Source: Sphingomonas aerophila
GTDB lineage: Bacteria; Pseudomonadota; Alphaproteobacteria; Sphingomonadales; Sphingomonadaceae
NCBI RefSeq assembly: GCF_014199305.1
Contig: NZ_JACIJK010000002.1
Coordinates: forward strand, 1-64,000
Length of the DNA stretch: 64,000 nt
Reading direction: 5' to 3'
Shown here: one piece after another, positions 38,565-49,226 of the stretch
How positions within the stretch are numbered: the first letter of the stretch is position 1
How the letters are laid out: each line of letters starts with the position of its first letter
Made by a program: the position numbers and the translations under genes
The notes under the pieces: model-generated
What the model was told of the DNA's origin: nothing
The model's database searches: none
The model's input: the letters and a program-made list of their open reading frames with translations, nothing else

Positions 38565-39997
38565 GCGCCCGGATGCAGCGCTGCCGACGTGTCGCGATCA
38601 CCCTGGGCCAGCTGCTCGCCTTCTGGCGGGATCGTCAGGGCACCTCTGCGCCAACGTCCATACCGGTAGAACAGGGCCGCCAGCACCAGGGTTGCTGCCG
38701 AACCGATCGGGAAACTCCACCATAGCGCGTCAAGCCCCAACACCGGCCGAAGCGCGAAGGCGGCGCCGAGGCGAACCGGGAACATGGCGATGAACAGGAT
38801 AGCGAGCGGCCCCCACACCGACCCGTTTGCCCGCACGACCCCGAACAGGACCATCGTTCCCCCGAACAGGATAAATCCCCAGGTCGCGATCAGGCTGAGG
38901 TGCTGCGCGATCGGCAGTGCGGGGCTGGCCGTACCCACGAACAGGCTAAGGATGAGTCGATCGAAGATGAGCACCAATGCGACCATGACGCCGGTCAGTG
39001 CCGTGTTGGTGAGCAAGCCGGCCCTGGTGATCTGCGAAACCCGATCCCATCGACCCGCGCCAATGTTCTGCGCGGCCATCGCGCTGACCGCGGCCCCGAT
39101 CGCCAGCGCGGGCATCTGGATATAGCCCCAAAGCTGGAGCGCGATGCCGAATGCCGCCGTCGTGTCGACGCCGTTGCGGTTGACCAAACCCATCATGGTC
39201 AGGCCGGCGGTGGATATGACCAGCATCTGCGCCCCGATCGGCAGCCCCTTGCCCACAATCGTGCGCACAAGGGCGGCGTTCGGCAACAGGTACCGCAACT
39301 CGCCCCCCTTCAGTCGCAACGGCAGATTGCGCCAATGTATGTACGCGGTCAGCGCGCCCACGGCGACAATGTTGGCAATCAACGTTGCGGTAGCCGATCC
39401 GGCAATGCCGAGCTTGGGGGCCGGGCCAAGCCCCAGGATCAGCACCGGGTTCAGGCCGCCATCAATCACCACCGACAGGATCATGAACCACAGCGGCGTC
39501 ATCGAGTCGCCCGTGCCCCGCAGTCCCATAAACAGGAGCACAAGGACCATCGACGGCGGCAATCCGATGAAGATGACCCGCAAATAGGCAGCGGCTTGCG
39601 CCTGTGCATCGCCCGGCGTCGCCAGCGCACGCAGGATCTGTGGCGTAAGCGCCCAGCCGGCAAAGGCGACCACGAACGACGCACCGAGCACCAGACCGAT
39701 CGCCGACCCGAATACCCGCCGCGCGCCTTCGATATCGCGCCGGCCCCAGGCCTGGCCGATCAGTATCGTCGCCGCCATGCCAAAGCCGAACACGGCCCCG
39801 AACAGCAGGAACATGATGTTGTTGGCGTTGGACGTGCCCGCCAGCGCGCTCTCGCCCAGAAAGCGGCCCACCCAGATCGCGTTGGTCGAGCCGTTCAGCG
39901 ATTGGAGGACATTCGACCCGAGCGTAGGTAGCGCGAAGGCGATCAGCGTTCGCGCGGTCGGGCCAGAGGTAAGGTCGTGCTGGCCGGGCTTAGGCAT
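38561..39997 (-). CDS. MATE family multidrug exporter
   Basis: This 478-residue inner-membrane protein has about twelve spans and MATE family features: an N-terminal TLIAFALPTLGSNVLQSLNG, AILGRF-like VGRFLGESALAG, GQAWGRRDIEGARRV and a repeated second half with AQNIGAGRWDRVSQ. It probably exports cationic or lipophilic compounds with proton or sodium coupling. The convergent end is shared with the lipid kinase gene. It is separated from pyrG by 97 bases. Confidence 0.92.
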   Translation of the reverse strand: MPKPGQHDLTSGPTARTLIAFALPTLGSNVLQSLNGSTNAIWVGRFLGESALAGTSNANNIMFLLFGAVFGFGMAATILIGQAWGRRDIEGARRVFGSAIGLVLGASFVVAFAGWALTPQILRALATPGDAQAQAAAYLRVIFIGLPPSMVLVLLFMGLRGTGDSMTPLWFMILSVVIDGGLNPVLILGLGPAPKLGIAGSATATLIANIVAVGALTAYIHWRNLPLRLKGGELRYLLPNAALVRTIVGKGLPIGAQMLVISTAGLTMMGLVNRNGVDTTAAFGIALQLWGYIQMPALAIGAAVSAMAAQNIGAGRWDRVSQITRAGLLTNTALTGVMVALVLIFDRLILSLFVGTASPALPIAQHLSLIATWGFILFGGTMVLFGVVRANGSVWGPLAILFIAMFPVRLGAAFALRPVLGLDALWWSFPIGSAATLVLAALFYRYGRWRRGALTIPPEGEQLAQGDRDTSAALHPGA

Positions 39998-40025
39998 TCG
40001 CTTCCTTTGTTACGCCCGGCACAAG

Positions 40026-40083
40026 GGGCAGCACCTGCCCGGCTAGCGCCCGTCCGAGCGCCACGGCGAGCCCTGGGGCGCTC
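40026..40083 (-). terminator. Paired hairpins downstream of pyrG
   Basis: Two inverted repeats lie in the 97-base gap between pyrG and the MATE gene. GGGCAG/CTGCCC at 40026-40040 has a 3-base loop. GAGCGCC/GGCGCTC at 40056-40083 has a longer loop. No T-run follows on the minus strand. They may end the secG-pyrG transcript. Confidence 0.35.
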
Positions 40084-40094
40084 CGCAGCTAGCC

Positions 40095-41729
<1,635 letters not shown>

Positions 41730-41815
41730 GGGAAGAAACGCCTAGCTTGGATAGGGGGCGCACGACAAGCACCCGCATGACACGGGTCGTCGCAACGCCG
41801 GTGTCGGTTTAGCCC

Positions 41816-42214
41816 TTAGCGAGCGAGCGGAACCGCCGAATTGTCTGCAGGAGCCGTCGCATTACCTTCGGTCGCCGCCGCAACGCCAGCCGCGCCCTGT
41901 AGCGCAGAAGCGTCCGCCGGTGTGTTCGGCACCGCGTCACGGCTCGGCAGCGGGGCCGACCGGGCGAGCGACGTGTCCACCGCCTGGGTCTGACGCGTCG
42001 AAGCGTACACGGCTAGGCCGATCGACATCAAGACGAACAGAGTAGCGAGGGTCGCGGTCGCGCGCGTCAGGAAGTCCGCCGCGCCCCGTGCGCTCATCAG
42101 GCCGGACGGGCTGCCGCCCATGCCGAGCCCGCCGCCCTCCGACTTCTGCATCAGGATCACGCCCACAAGCGCCGCGGCGATGATCGCGTGAATGACGAGA
42201 AGAAAGGCAAACAT
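41816..42214 (-). CDS. secG: Preprotein translocase subunit SecG
   Basis: This 132-residue protein has the SecG core: MFAFLLVIHAIIAAALVGVI as the first membrane span, LMQKSEGGGLGMGG in the loop, RATATLATLFVLMSIGLAVY as the second span, then a long alanine-rich tail of the type seen in alphaproteobacteria. It supports SecYEG-mediated protein export. The start at 42214 matches the family; an upstream extension to 42262 would add non-family sequence. Confidence 0.93.
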   Translation of the reverse strand: MFAFLLVIHAIIAAALVGVILMQKSEGGGLGMGGSPSGLMSARGAADFLTRATATLATLFVLMSIGLAVYASTRQTQAVDTSLARSAPLPSRDAVPNTPADASALQGAAGVAAATEGNATAPADNSAVPLAR

Positions 42215-42412
42215 GAGCTGATGGTAATCCCGAGTGGGCCGACGATGGCTGAAGTTGGCCACATAGGGCCAAGCGGCGGGCCGATCAACCAGTGGGCGTT
42301 AACGAAGGCTAAGATGACGAAAAACGTGGGATTCTGCTGGGATACTTGAACCTCGGGTGGGCGTTATGACCGCGCAACGATTATTCTCGTAAAAGAAGCA
42401 GGAACCTTAGCG

Positions 42413-42790
42413 ATGGCAAGTGCGGCAGCCCAAACGCTATCGGCCTGGATGGGCGCGTTGGTTGATTATGTTCGTTCGGGGGAACCGGACCTGACCAACC
42501 GGCAGATGGCACTTCTGCTGGTAGTCTACCTTTCCCCGGGACCGCATACGGTGCGTGGCCTCGCCCGCGCACTTAACGTATCGAAGCCAGTGGTGACGCG
42601 CGCCTTGAACAGGTTGGGGGCGCTCGGCTATCTGCGCCGTCAACGCGACGATGCCGACAAGCGCAACATCTTTGTCGCGCGCACACCTGAAGGGGCGGAC
42701 TTTCTTGAAGAATTCGGGCATTTCATCGACGACGCAGGCGCCGCCGCCCCCAAGCGCGCCGCAACGCAGCGCCAACCCGCCCTCGCGTGA
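42413..42790 (+). CDS. MarR-type winged-helix regulator
   Basis: This 125-residue protein has a winged-helix domain: LTNRQMALLLVVYLSPGPHT, VRGLARALNVSKPVVTRALNRL as the recognition helix region, then GYLRRQRDDADKRNIFVARTPEG as the wing. The C-terminal tail is proline/alanine-rich. It is divergent from secG across about 200 bases. Its target is unknown; the genes directly downstream are a short SH3-like gene and argC. Confidence 0.88.
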   Translation: MASAAAQTLSAWMGALVDYVRSGEPDLTNRQMALLLVVYLSPGPHTVRGLARALNVSKPVVTRALNRLGALGYLRRQRDDADKRNIFVARTPEGADFLEEFGHFIDDAGAAAPKRAATQRQPALA

Positions 42791-42794
42791 GCAT

Positions 42795-43103
42795 GTGGCG
42801 CTGACGGGTCGTTCGGTACAGCTCGATCCGCGCGTCCATGCGGTCAGGCCTGATCTTGCCGACATGCGCCTGGCAGCGCGGGTGTTTGCCCCTCACTATG
42901 CGGCGCCCGTGTCTCGCCGGGTCAAGGGCACGACGGCATTGAGGGCGGAGCGCGACGCCGCATCGGCCGTGATCGCGACGTTGGCCGACGGCGCCACCTT
43001 CGAGCTCTTGGATCTTCTCGGCAGCGATGCCTGGGGTGTTGCGCCGGCGGAGCAATTGGTCGGCTACCTTGCTGCCGACGCACTGGTGGAGCCGACTCGT
43101 TGA
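42795..43103 (+). CDS. Short SH3-like protein, possibly a truncated NlpC/P60 peptidase
   Basis: This protein of about 102 residues is read from GTG 42795, just after the MarR stop; longer in-frame starts overlap MarR. It reads LDPRVHAVRPDLADMRLAARVFAPHYAAP and then a bacterial SH3-like part (AERDAASAVIATLADGATFE, WGVAPAEQLVGYLAADAL). From memory, this resembles the N-terminal half of sphingomonad C40 (NlpC/P60) peptidases that follow a MarR gene, but the catalytic Cys-His domain is missing: the frame stops at argC, overlapping it by 4 bases. Confidence 0.6.
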   Translation: MALTGRSVQLDPRVHAVRPDLADMRLAARVFAPHYAAPVSRRVKGTTALRAERDAASAVIATLADGATFELLDLLGSDAWGVAPAEQLVGYLAADALVEPTR

Positions 43104-44026
43104 GCGTTTCCGTTTTCATCGACGGTGCGGCCGGCACTACCGGACTCGAGATCCGCGAACGGCTGGACGGACGAACCGACGTATCCGTTTCAACGCTGGA
43201 TGGCGACGCTCGCCGTGACCCGGCCGCTCGCCGCGACGCCATCAACAACGCCGATGTCGTAGTCCTGTGCCTGCCCGATGATGCCGCGCGAGAAGCCGTT
43301 GCGATGATTGGCAACCCTCGCACACGCGTGATCGACGCATCCACCGCGCACCGAACTGCTCCTGAGTGGACCTACGGCTTTTCCGAGATTGAGCCCGACG
43401 GCGCGGCACGGATCGCGGGCGCGACAAGGGTCAGCAACCCCGGATGCTATCCAACAGGCTTTCTGGCTCTGGTGCGGCCACTGATCCGTGAAGGGCTGCT
43501 TCCAGCTTATTCGTTGCTCAGCGTCAACGCGACGTCGGGTTATTCGGGTGGCGGCAAGGCAATGATCGCCGAGTTCGAGGGCGGCGCTGGTAGTGCGTTT
43601 CGGCCCTATGCGCTTAGCCTCGGCCACAAGCATGTTCCCGAGATGACTGTCCATGCCGGGCTGCGTCACGGACCGATCTTCCAGCCGGCTGTCGCAAACG
43701 TCTATCGCGGCATGGTGGTGGAGGTGCCGCTACACCTCGCCCACTTCACGTCGGGCACGACGCCGGCCGACATACGCGGCGTGCTGAACGACGCGTATCG
43801 TCCAGGCGGGCTGGTCCGGGTGTCGCAAGGTAACCGCGCGACGCTGGGGATCGAAGACGACGCCGGCACGGATCGTATGACGCTGCACGCGTTTTTCGAT
43901 GCCGAAACAGAGCAGGTCCGGCTGATCGCAACGCTCGACAATCTCGGCAAGGGCGCGGCTGGAGCGGCCGTGCAGAATCTGAACATAATGGCCGGGCTCG
44001 ACCCGCTCGCCGGCCTAATCCTCTAA
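43100..44026 (+). CDS. argC: N-acetyl-gamma-glutamyl-phosphate reductase (type 2)
   Basis: This 308-residue NADPH enzyme of arginine synthesis is the short type 2 form. It has FIDGAAGTTGLEIRERL at the N-terminus, the catalytic Cys in VSNPGCYPTGFLALVRPL, SGYSGGGKAM and HKHVPEM. It reduces N-acetylglutamyl phosphate to the semialdehyde. It starts at TTG 43100 inside the previous stop. It stands 15 bases before zwf, so it may be cotranscribed with the sugar catabolic genes. Confidence 0.94.
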   Translation: MSVSVFIDGAAGTTGLEIRERLDGRTDVSVSTLDGDARRDPAARRDAINNADVVVLCLPDDAAREAVAMIGNPRTRVIDASTAHRTAPEWTYGFSEIEPDGAARIAGATRVSNPGCYPTGFLALVRPLIREGLLPAYSLLSVNATSGYSGGGKAMIAEFEGGAGSAFRPYALSLGHKHVPEMTVHAGLRHGPIFQPAVANVYRGMVVEVPLHLAHFTSGTTPADIRGVLNDAYRPGGLVRVSQGNRATLGIEDDAGTDRMTLHAFFDAETEQVRLIATLDNLGKGAAGAAVQNLNIMAGLDPLAGLIL

Positions 44027-44041
44027 GCGGAGTAAAATCGC

Positions 44042-45505
44042 ATGCAGCGCAATCCCGTGAGCAAGCTGCTCTTGTTCGGCGCGACCGGCGATCTGTCGCG
44101 GAGGATGCTGCTGCCCTCCCTCTATGGCCTTCATGCCGACGGATTGTTGCCGCACGGCTTGACCATCACTGGCTCGGCACGGTCGGACATGGACGATGCA
44201 GGGTTCCGCGATCTCGCCAACAAGGCGCTGGACGAATTCCTGCCCGCGGACCGCAAAAACGAGGGCGCGCTCAAGTCTTTCCTGGAGCGGCTTGTGTTCC
44301 AAGCCGTGGACTTGTCCGACCCGTCGACCTTCAAGCCGCTCGCGGACAAGATCGGCGACGTCTCGGGCGGCCTCGCGATTTATCTCTCCACTGCACCCTC
44401 GCTGTTCGAGTCTGCCGTTAAGGGCCTCGAGTCGGTGGGCCTGGCTGGTGATACGGTGCGGATCGCGCTGGAGAAGCCGCTCGGCTACGATCTCGCGTCA
44501 AGCCGCCACATCAACGACACCGTGGCGACCGTCTTCCCGGAAACCCGGATTTTCCGGATCGACCATTATCTTGGCAAGGAGACGGTTCAGAACATTCTGG
44601 CGTTGCGGTTCGGCAATTCCTTCTTCGAACCGGTCTGGAACGCTCGTGGGATCGACAACATCCAGATAACGATCGCGGAAAAGGTCGGGTTGGAAGAGCG
44701 TGCCGGATATTATGACGGTGCGGGCGCGCTGCGGGACATGGTGGCCAATCACATTCTTCAGCTTGTCGCCCTGGTCGCGATGGAGCCGCCGGCACATTTC
44801 GACAAGGACGCGGTACGCGACGAAAAGGCAAAGGTCTTTCGTTCGCTTCGCCTGATCGCGCCGGAAGAGACGCCGAATGTCACCGTAACCGGCCAGTACA
44901 GCTCCGGCGCGTCGGGTGGTGAGATCGTCAAGAGCTACACCGACGAGCTCGGCAAGCCCTCGAACACCGAGACGTTCGTCGCGATCAAGGCGCATGTCGA
45001 CAACTGGCGCTGGCAAGGCGTGCCCTTCTACCTGCGCACGGGCAAGCGCATGGCGTCGCGCCAGTCCGAGATTGCGATCCAGTTCAAGCCGGTCCCTCAC
45101 TCCATGTTCCAGGGGCGCGGCGGTCTGCTTCAGCCCAACGTGCTGGTGATCCGGTTGCAGCCGGAGGAATATGTCCAGATGTTGGTCATGGCGAAGGAGC
45201 CGGGACTGGATCGCGAGGGCATTCGCCTACGCGAGGTACCATTGAACCTGTCCATGGATGCAGAGTTCGCCGGTTCGCGCCGTCGTATAGCCTATGAGCG
45301 GCTGCTGCTCGACCTGATCGAGGGCGACCAGACGCTGTTCGTGCGCCGTGACGAGGTGGAAGCACAATGGACCTGGATCGACGCGATCCGCGCCGGCTGG
45401 GATGCCAATGGCACGAAGCCCAAGAGCTATGCGTCGGGAACCTGGGGGCCCTCTGCCGCGATCGCGCTGACCGAGCGCGACGGGGTCACCTGGCAGGACG
45501 ATTGA
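44042..45505 (+). CDS. zwf: Glucose-6-phosphate 1-dehydrogenase
   Basis: This 487-residue enzyme has the NADP-binding start LLFGATGDLSRRML and the signature RIDHYLGKETVQNILALRF with the catalytic His and Lys. It oxidises glucose 6-phosphate to 6-phosphogluconolactone, the entry to the Entner-Doudoroff pathway encoded by the next four genes. ATG 44042 is 15 bases after argC. Confidence 0.97.
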   Translation: MQRNPVSKLLLFGATGDLSRRMLLPSLYGLHADGLLPHGLTITGSARSDMDDAGFRDLANKALDEFLPADRKNEGALKSFLERLVFQAVDLSDPSTFKPLADKIGDVSGGLAIYLSTAPSLFESAVKGLESVGLAGDTVRIALEKPLGYDLASSRHINDTVATVFPETRIFRIDHYLGKETVQNILALRFGNSFFEPVWNARGIDNIQITIAEKVGLEERAGYYDGAGALRDMVANHILQLVALVAMEPPAHFDKDAVRDEKAKVFRSLRLIAPEETPNVTVTGQYSSGASGGEIVKSYTDELGKPSNTETFVAIKAHVDNWRWQGVPFYLRTGKRMASRQSEIAIQFKPVPHSMFQGRGGLLQPNVLVIRLQPEEYVQMLVMAKEPGLDREGIRLREVPLNLSMDAEFAGSRRRIAYERLLLDLIEGDQTLFVRRDEVEAQWTWIDAIRAGWDANGTKPKSYASGTWGPSAAIALTERDGVTWQDD

Positions 45506-45556
45506 TCATCTAACCAGCCGCACCACTTCCTGTAACCTGGTCCAGGCGATAGCGCC

Positions 45557-45597
45557 GGGCAGGTTCGCTTGCCTGGCCCCTTCGACAGGCTTGGGGC
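45557..45597. repeat. Intergenic inverted repeats between zwf and pgl
   Basis: The 135-base gap holds GGGCAGG...CCTGGCCC (45557-45580) and overlapping GCCCC...GGGGC (45576-45597), with a CCCCTTCGACAGGCTTGGGGCG core. This resembles short palindromic intergenic elements I associate with sphingomonad genomes, but family membership is unverified. Confidence 0.3.
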
Positions 45598-45640
45598 GAA
45601 CAGTGTAGAGGCGCGGCTAACCACCACGGAGTTGAAGAAC

Positions 45641-46348
45641 ATGAGCGAAGAAATTGAGTGGTGGGAGTATGATGATGCCGCCGAAATGGCCGAAGCGGTC
45701 GCCGGCGACGTGCAGTTCATCATCGAAAGCGCGATCGACGCGCGTGGCGCGGCGGTCATCGCTCTGCCCGGCGGAAATACGCCCAAGCCGATCTATGCCA
45801 TCCTGACCCAGGCCAAGCTGGATTGGAAGCGCGTCACAATCGTACCCACGGACGAGCGGGTTGTACCGCTTGGCGACCCCCTCTCCAACGTCACCCTGAT
45901 CGGGAAGTCGTTCATCCCGAAGGGCGCCCGTGTCGTGCCGATCGTTCCCCAGGCGACCAAGGACTACAAGGCTGCCGGCAAGTCTGCGGACGCGCTGATG
46001 CAGGACCTTCATTGGCCGCTGGACCTGTGCCTGCTGGGCGTGGGCGGTGACGGTCATACCGCATCGATCTTCCCCGGCCCCGACTTCGACGAAGCGTTGA
46101 ACGGCCCCAAGGAGCGCCGCGCGCTGGGTGTCATGCCCGATCCGCTGCCACCCGAAGCGCCTGTCGCGCGCGTAACGCTGTCGCGGCAAGGCATCGTGAC
46201 AGCGCGCGCACTGATGATCGCGGTAACCGGCCAGGGCAAGCGTGACGTGATCGAGAAGGCGATCAAGCAGGGCGCGGGATCGAGCTATCCGATCGGGCGT
46301 GTGCTCGCGGACGCCGAACTTCCCGTCGATATCCACTGGGCGCCTTAA
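45641..46348 (+). CDS. pgl: 6-phosphogluconolactonase
   Basis: This 235-residue protein is of the NagB/lactonase fold, with ALPGGNTPKPIYAIL, VPTDERVVPLGDPLSN and LLGVGGDGHTASIFPG. It hydrolyses 6-phosphogluconolactone. I chose ATG 45641 because it begins the family core and the longer frame to 45569 runs through a palindromic intergenic element. It is the second step of the pathway, after zwf. Confidence 0.93.
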   Translation: MSEEIEWWEYDDAAEMAEAVAGDVQFIIESAIDARGAAVIALPGGNTPKPIYAILTQAKLDWKRVTIVPTDERVVPLGDPLSNVTLIGKSFIPKGARVVPIVPQATKDYKAAGKSADALMQDLHWPLDLCLLGVGGDGHTASIFPGPDFDEALNGPKERRALGVMPDPLPPEAPVARVTLSRQGIVTARALMIAVTGQGKRDVIEKAIKQGAGSSYPIGRVLADAELPVDIHWAP

Positions 46349-46360
46349 AGCGTCATTGAT

Positions 46361-46413
46361 CCCGGGTCCTGCCACGGCGGGAACCCGGGCTGGACCCCCG
46401 CCCGAGCCGGGGT
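46361..46413. repeat. Palindromic intergenic element between pgl and edd
   Basis: CCCGGGT at 46361-46367 pairs with ACCCGGG at 46383-46389, with further inner pairing. A second stem, ACCCC/GGGGT, lies at 46394-46413. On the reverse strand it reads ACCCCGGCTCGGGCGGGGGT, like the hairpin at 59922-59942 after mreB. It could be a dispersed repeat or a processing site inside the operon. Confidence 0.4.
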
Positions 46414-46425
46414 ACAAGAGGCCAT

Positions 46426-48237
46426 ATGCACCCCCAAGTTCTCGCCGTCACCGACCGCGTTATCGAGCGTTCGCGCCCGTCGCGCGCAGCCTACCTCCAG
46501 CTAATCGAGCGGGAGGCGGATAGCGCGATCCGGCGCCCCAACCTTGGGTGCGCGAACCTTGCCCATGCCTATGCTGGAACACAGGAGGACCGGGACGCGA
46601 TGCGTCACGGGCAGGGCATGAACATCGGCCTGGTCACCGCGTACAACGACATGCTGTCGGCGCACGCGGTCTATTATCGCTATCCCGAACAGATGAAGGT
46701 CTGGGCGCGCGAGGCAGGCGCGACGGCGCAGGTCGCGGGTGGCGTGCCGGCGATGTGCGACGGGGTGACCCAGGGCTATGCCGGGATGGAGCTGTCCTTG
46801 TTCAGCCGCGACACCATCGCGCTGTCGACGGCAATCGCCCTGTCCCATGGCACGTTCGAAGGGGCGGCCCTGCTCGGCATTTGTGACAAGATCGTGCCAG
46901 GTTTGCTGATGGGCGCGCTGCGCTTTGGCCACCTTCCTATGATCCTGATCCCCGGTGGCCCCATGCCGACCGGCATCCCCAACAAGGCGAAAGCGGCGGT
47001 GCGCGAGGCGTTCGCGGAGGGCAAGGCCGGTCGCGACGAGCTGCTGGAGGCGGAGATCGGCGCCTATCACAGCAAGGGTACCTGCACCTTCTACGGCACG
47101 GCTAATACCAACCAGATGATGATGGAGGTGATGGGCCTGCACATGCCCAGCGCGGCATTCGTCAATCCGGGTACAAAGCTTCGCCAGGAATTGACCCGAG
47201 CGGCGGTGCATCGCTTGGCCGCCATTGGGCAGCGTGGCAATGATTACCGCCCACTGGCTCGCTGTGTTGACGAGAAGGCGATTATCAACGCAGCGGTCGG
47301 GTTGCTGGCGACTGGTGGGTCGACCAACCACCTCCTCCACCTGCCCGCCATCGCGCGCGCGGCAGGCATCATCATCGATTGGGAGGACATGGACCGTCTA
47401 TCCGCCGCGGTGCCGCTGATCGCGCGCGTTTACCCCAACGGGGCAGCGGACGTGAACGGGTTCGAGGAGGCGGGCGGAATTGCGTTCGTGATCCGGGAGC
47501 TGATCGGCAGCGGGCACCTGCATCGCGACATCATGACGGTCGCGGGCGATGACCTGGCCGCCTATGGCGAGAAGCCGGTGCTGGATGGCGACACGCTGAC
47601 CTGGCGCGATCCGGGCGAGAGTGGCGATGAAACCATTCTGCGTCCTGCCGACCGCCCCTTCTCTCCCGACGGTGGCATGCGCATCCTTCAGGGCAATCTT
47701 GGCCGGGCCTGCATCAAGGTGTCGGCCGTCGAGCGAGCCCGCTGGATCGTGGAAGCGCCAGCGCGGGTGTTTGACGACCAGCTCGACGTGCTCGAGGCGT
47801 TCAAGGCAGGCGAGTTGGAGGGCGACGTTGTCGTCGTAGTCCGCTTCCAGGGCCCGCGTGCGAACGGCATGCCCGAGTTGCACAAGCTGACCCCGCCGCT
47901 GGGCGTGCTTCAGAACCGGGGCTATCGCGTCGCGCTGGTCACCGATGGCCGAATGTCAGGAGCCAGCGGCAAGGTGCCGTGCGCCATCCACCTCAGTCCC
48001 GAGGCGCTCGGCGGTGGCCCGATCGGGCGGGTACGCGATGGCGACGTGATCCGAGTCGATGCTGTGACGGGGACACTGGACGCGCTGGTGGATCCAGCCG
48101 AATGGGCCGCGCGGGCCTTGGCCGAGGCGCCGCAGACCGCCACGGGCATGGGTCGCGAGTTGTTCGGGATGTTCCGCGGGCTTGCCGACGAGGCTGAGAA
48201 GGGCGCATCGGCGGTGCTCGCGGGTGCAGGGCTTTGA
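46426..48237 (+). CDS. edd: Phosphogluconate dehydratase
   Basis: This 603-residue iron-sulfur dehydratase belongs to the IlvD/Edd family. It has GGVPAMCDGVTQGYAGMELS and GICDKIVPGLL with cluster cysteines, TCTFYGTANTNQMMMEVMG, and a late VTDGRMSGASGKVPCAIH. It converts 6-phosphogluconate to 2-keto-3-deoxy-6-phosphogluconate. It is third in the pathway set, with glk starting 14 bases after its stop. Confidence 0.96.
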   Translation: MHPQVLAVTDRVIERSRPSRAAYLQLIEREADSAIRRPNLGCANLAHAYAGTQEDRDAMRHGQGMNIGLVTAYNDMLSAHAVYYRYPEQMKVWAREAGATAQVAGGVPAMCDGVTQGYAGMELSLFSRDTIALSTAIALSHGTFEGAALLGICDKIVPGLLMGALRFGHLPMILIPGGPMPTGIPNKAKAAVREAFAEGKAGRDELLEAEIGAYHSKGTCTFYGTANTNQMMMEVMGLHMPSAAFVNPGTKLRQELTRAAVHRLAAIGQRGNDYRPLARCVDEKAIINAAVGLLATGGSTNHLLHLPAIARAAGIIIDWEDMDRLSAAVPLIARVYPNGAADVNGFEEAGGIAFVIRELIGSGHLHRDIMTVAGDDLAAYGEKPVLDGDTLTWRDPGESGDETILRPADRPFSPDGGMRILQGNLGRACIKVSAVERARWIVEAPARVFDDQLDVLEAFKAGELEGDVVVVVRFQGPRANGMPELHKLTPPLGVLQNRGYRVALVTDGRMSGASGKVPCAIHLSPEALGGGPIGRVRDGDVIRVDAVTGTLDALVDPAEWAARALAEAPQTATGMGRELFGMFRGLADEAEKGASAVLAGAGL

Positions 48238-48251
48238 CGAAGGGAAACGGC

Positions 48252-49226
48252 ATGGAGTTGGTCGCGGTCGACATCGGGGGTACGCACGCGCGCTTTGCCA
48301 TAGCCGAGGTTGCTGGCGGTAAAGTCATATCACTGGGTGAGCCGATCACGCTGAAGACCGCGGAATATGCCAGCCTGCAGACAGCATGGGCGGCGTTCAG
48401 CGCGCAGCTTGGCCGGCCTGCGCCGCGTGCAGCGGCAATTGCTGTCGCGTCTCCGATCACTGGCGATGTAATTCGCCTGACCAACAACCCCTGGGTGATT
48501 CGCCCCTATCTGATCCCGGAACGGCTGGGTGCGGATGTCTGGACGCTGATCAACGACTTCGGCGCGATCGGGCATGCTGTCGCGCAGTTGCCCGCCGAGC
48601 ATTTCGACCATCTTTGCGGCCCTGAAGTGTCACTGCCGGACGACGGCGTGGTCACTGTCTGCGGCCCTGGAACCGGCCTTGGCGTCGCGCAGGTGTTCAA
48701 GACGGCGGGCCGTTATCATGTGCTGCCGACCGAGGGCGGGCACATCGACTATGCCCCGCTGGACCGGATCGAGGACGCGATCGTCAAGCGGCTTCGTGGG
48801 CTCTATACGCGTGTCTCGGCTGAACGGCTGTGCGCCGGGCCCGCGATTGTCGCCATTTACGAAACGCTGGCCGAGCTGGAGGATCGCCCTGTGGCCAGCC
48901 GGGACGATCGGACCATCTGGACGGAAGCGCTCGACGGCACCGACCCTATTGCGCTCGCGGCGCTGGATCGTTTCTGCCTCGCTCTGGGCGCGGTGTCCGG
49001 TGACCTCGCGCTGGCGCATGGGGCGAAGGCGGTGGTAATCGCCGGGGGTCTGGGGCTCCGGATCAAGAACAAGCTGATCCGATCAGGCTTCGACCAACGC
49101 TTCGTCGCCAAAGGTCGCTTTCAGACAATGATGGCCGGTATCCCGGTCAAGCTTATCACCCACCCGCAACCGGGCCTGTTCGGGGCTGCGGCCGCGTTCG
49201 CCCAGGAACATCAGGAACAGGCATGA
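48252..49226 (+). CDS. glk: Glucokinase
   Basis: This 324-residue protein has the ATP-binding start MELVAVDIGGTHARFAIAEV and further markers INDFGAIGHAVAQL, GPGTGLGVAQVF and the metal-ligand-like TEGGHIDYAPLD. It phosphorylates glucose to glucose 6-phosphate, feeding zwf. I chose ATG 48252, preceded by GAAGGGA; TTG 48234 overlapping the edd stop is an alternative. It overlaps eda by 4 bases. Confidence 0.94.
   Translation: MELVAVDIGGTHARFAIAEVAGGKVISLGEPITLKTAEYASLQTAWAAFSAQLGRPAPRAAAIAVASPITGDVIRLTNNPWVIRPYLIPERLGADVWTLINDFGAIGHAVAQLPAEHFDHLCGPEVSLPDDGVVTVCGPGTGLGVAQVFKTAGRYHVLPTEGGHIDYAPLDRIEDAIVKRLRGLYTRVSAERLCAGPAIVAIYETLAELEDRPVASRDDRTIWTEALDGTDPIALAALDRFCLALGAVSGDLALAHGAKAVVIAGGLGLRIKNKLIRSGFDQRFVAKGRFQTMMAGIPVKLITHPQPGLFGAAAAFAQEHQEQA

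Noticed and set aside
42299..42313. TTAA with a spaced TAA considered as a CtrA binding site upstream of MarR
   Set aside because: The second half does not match TTAA at the required spacing, and single half-sites are frequent.
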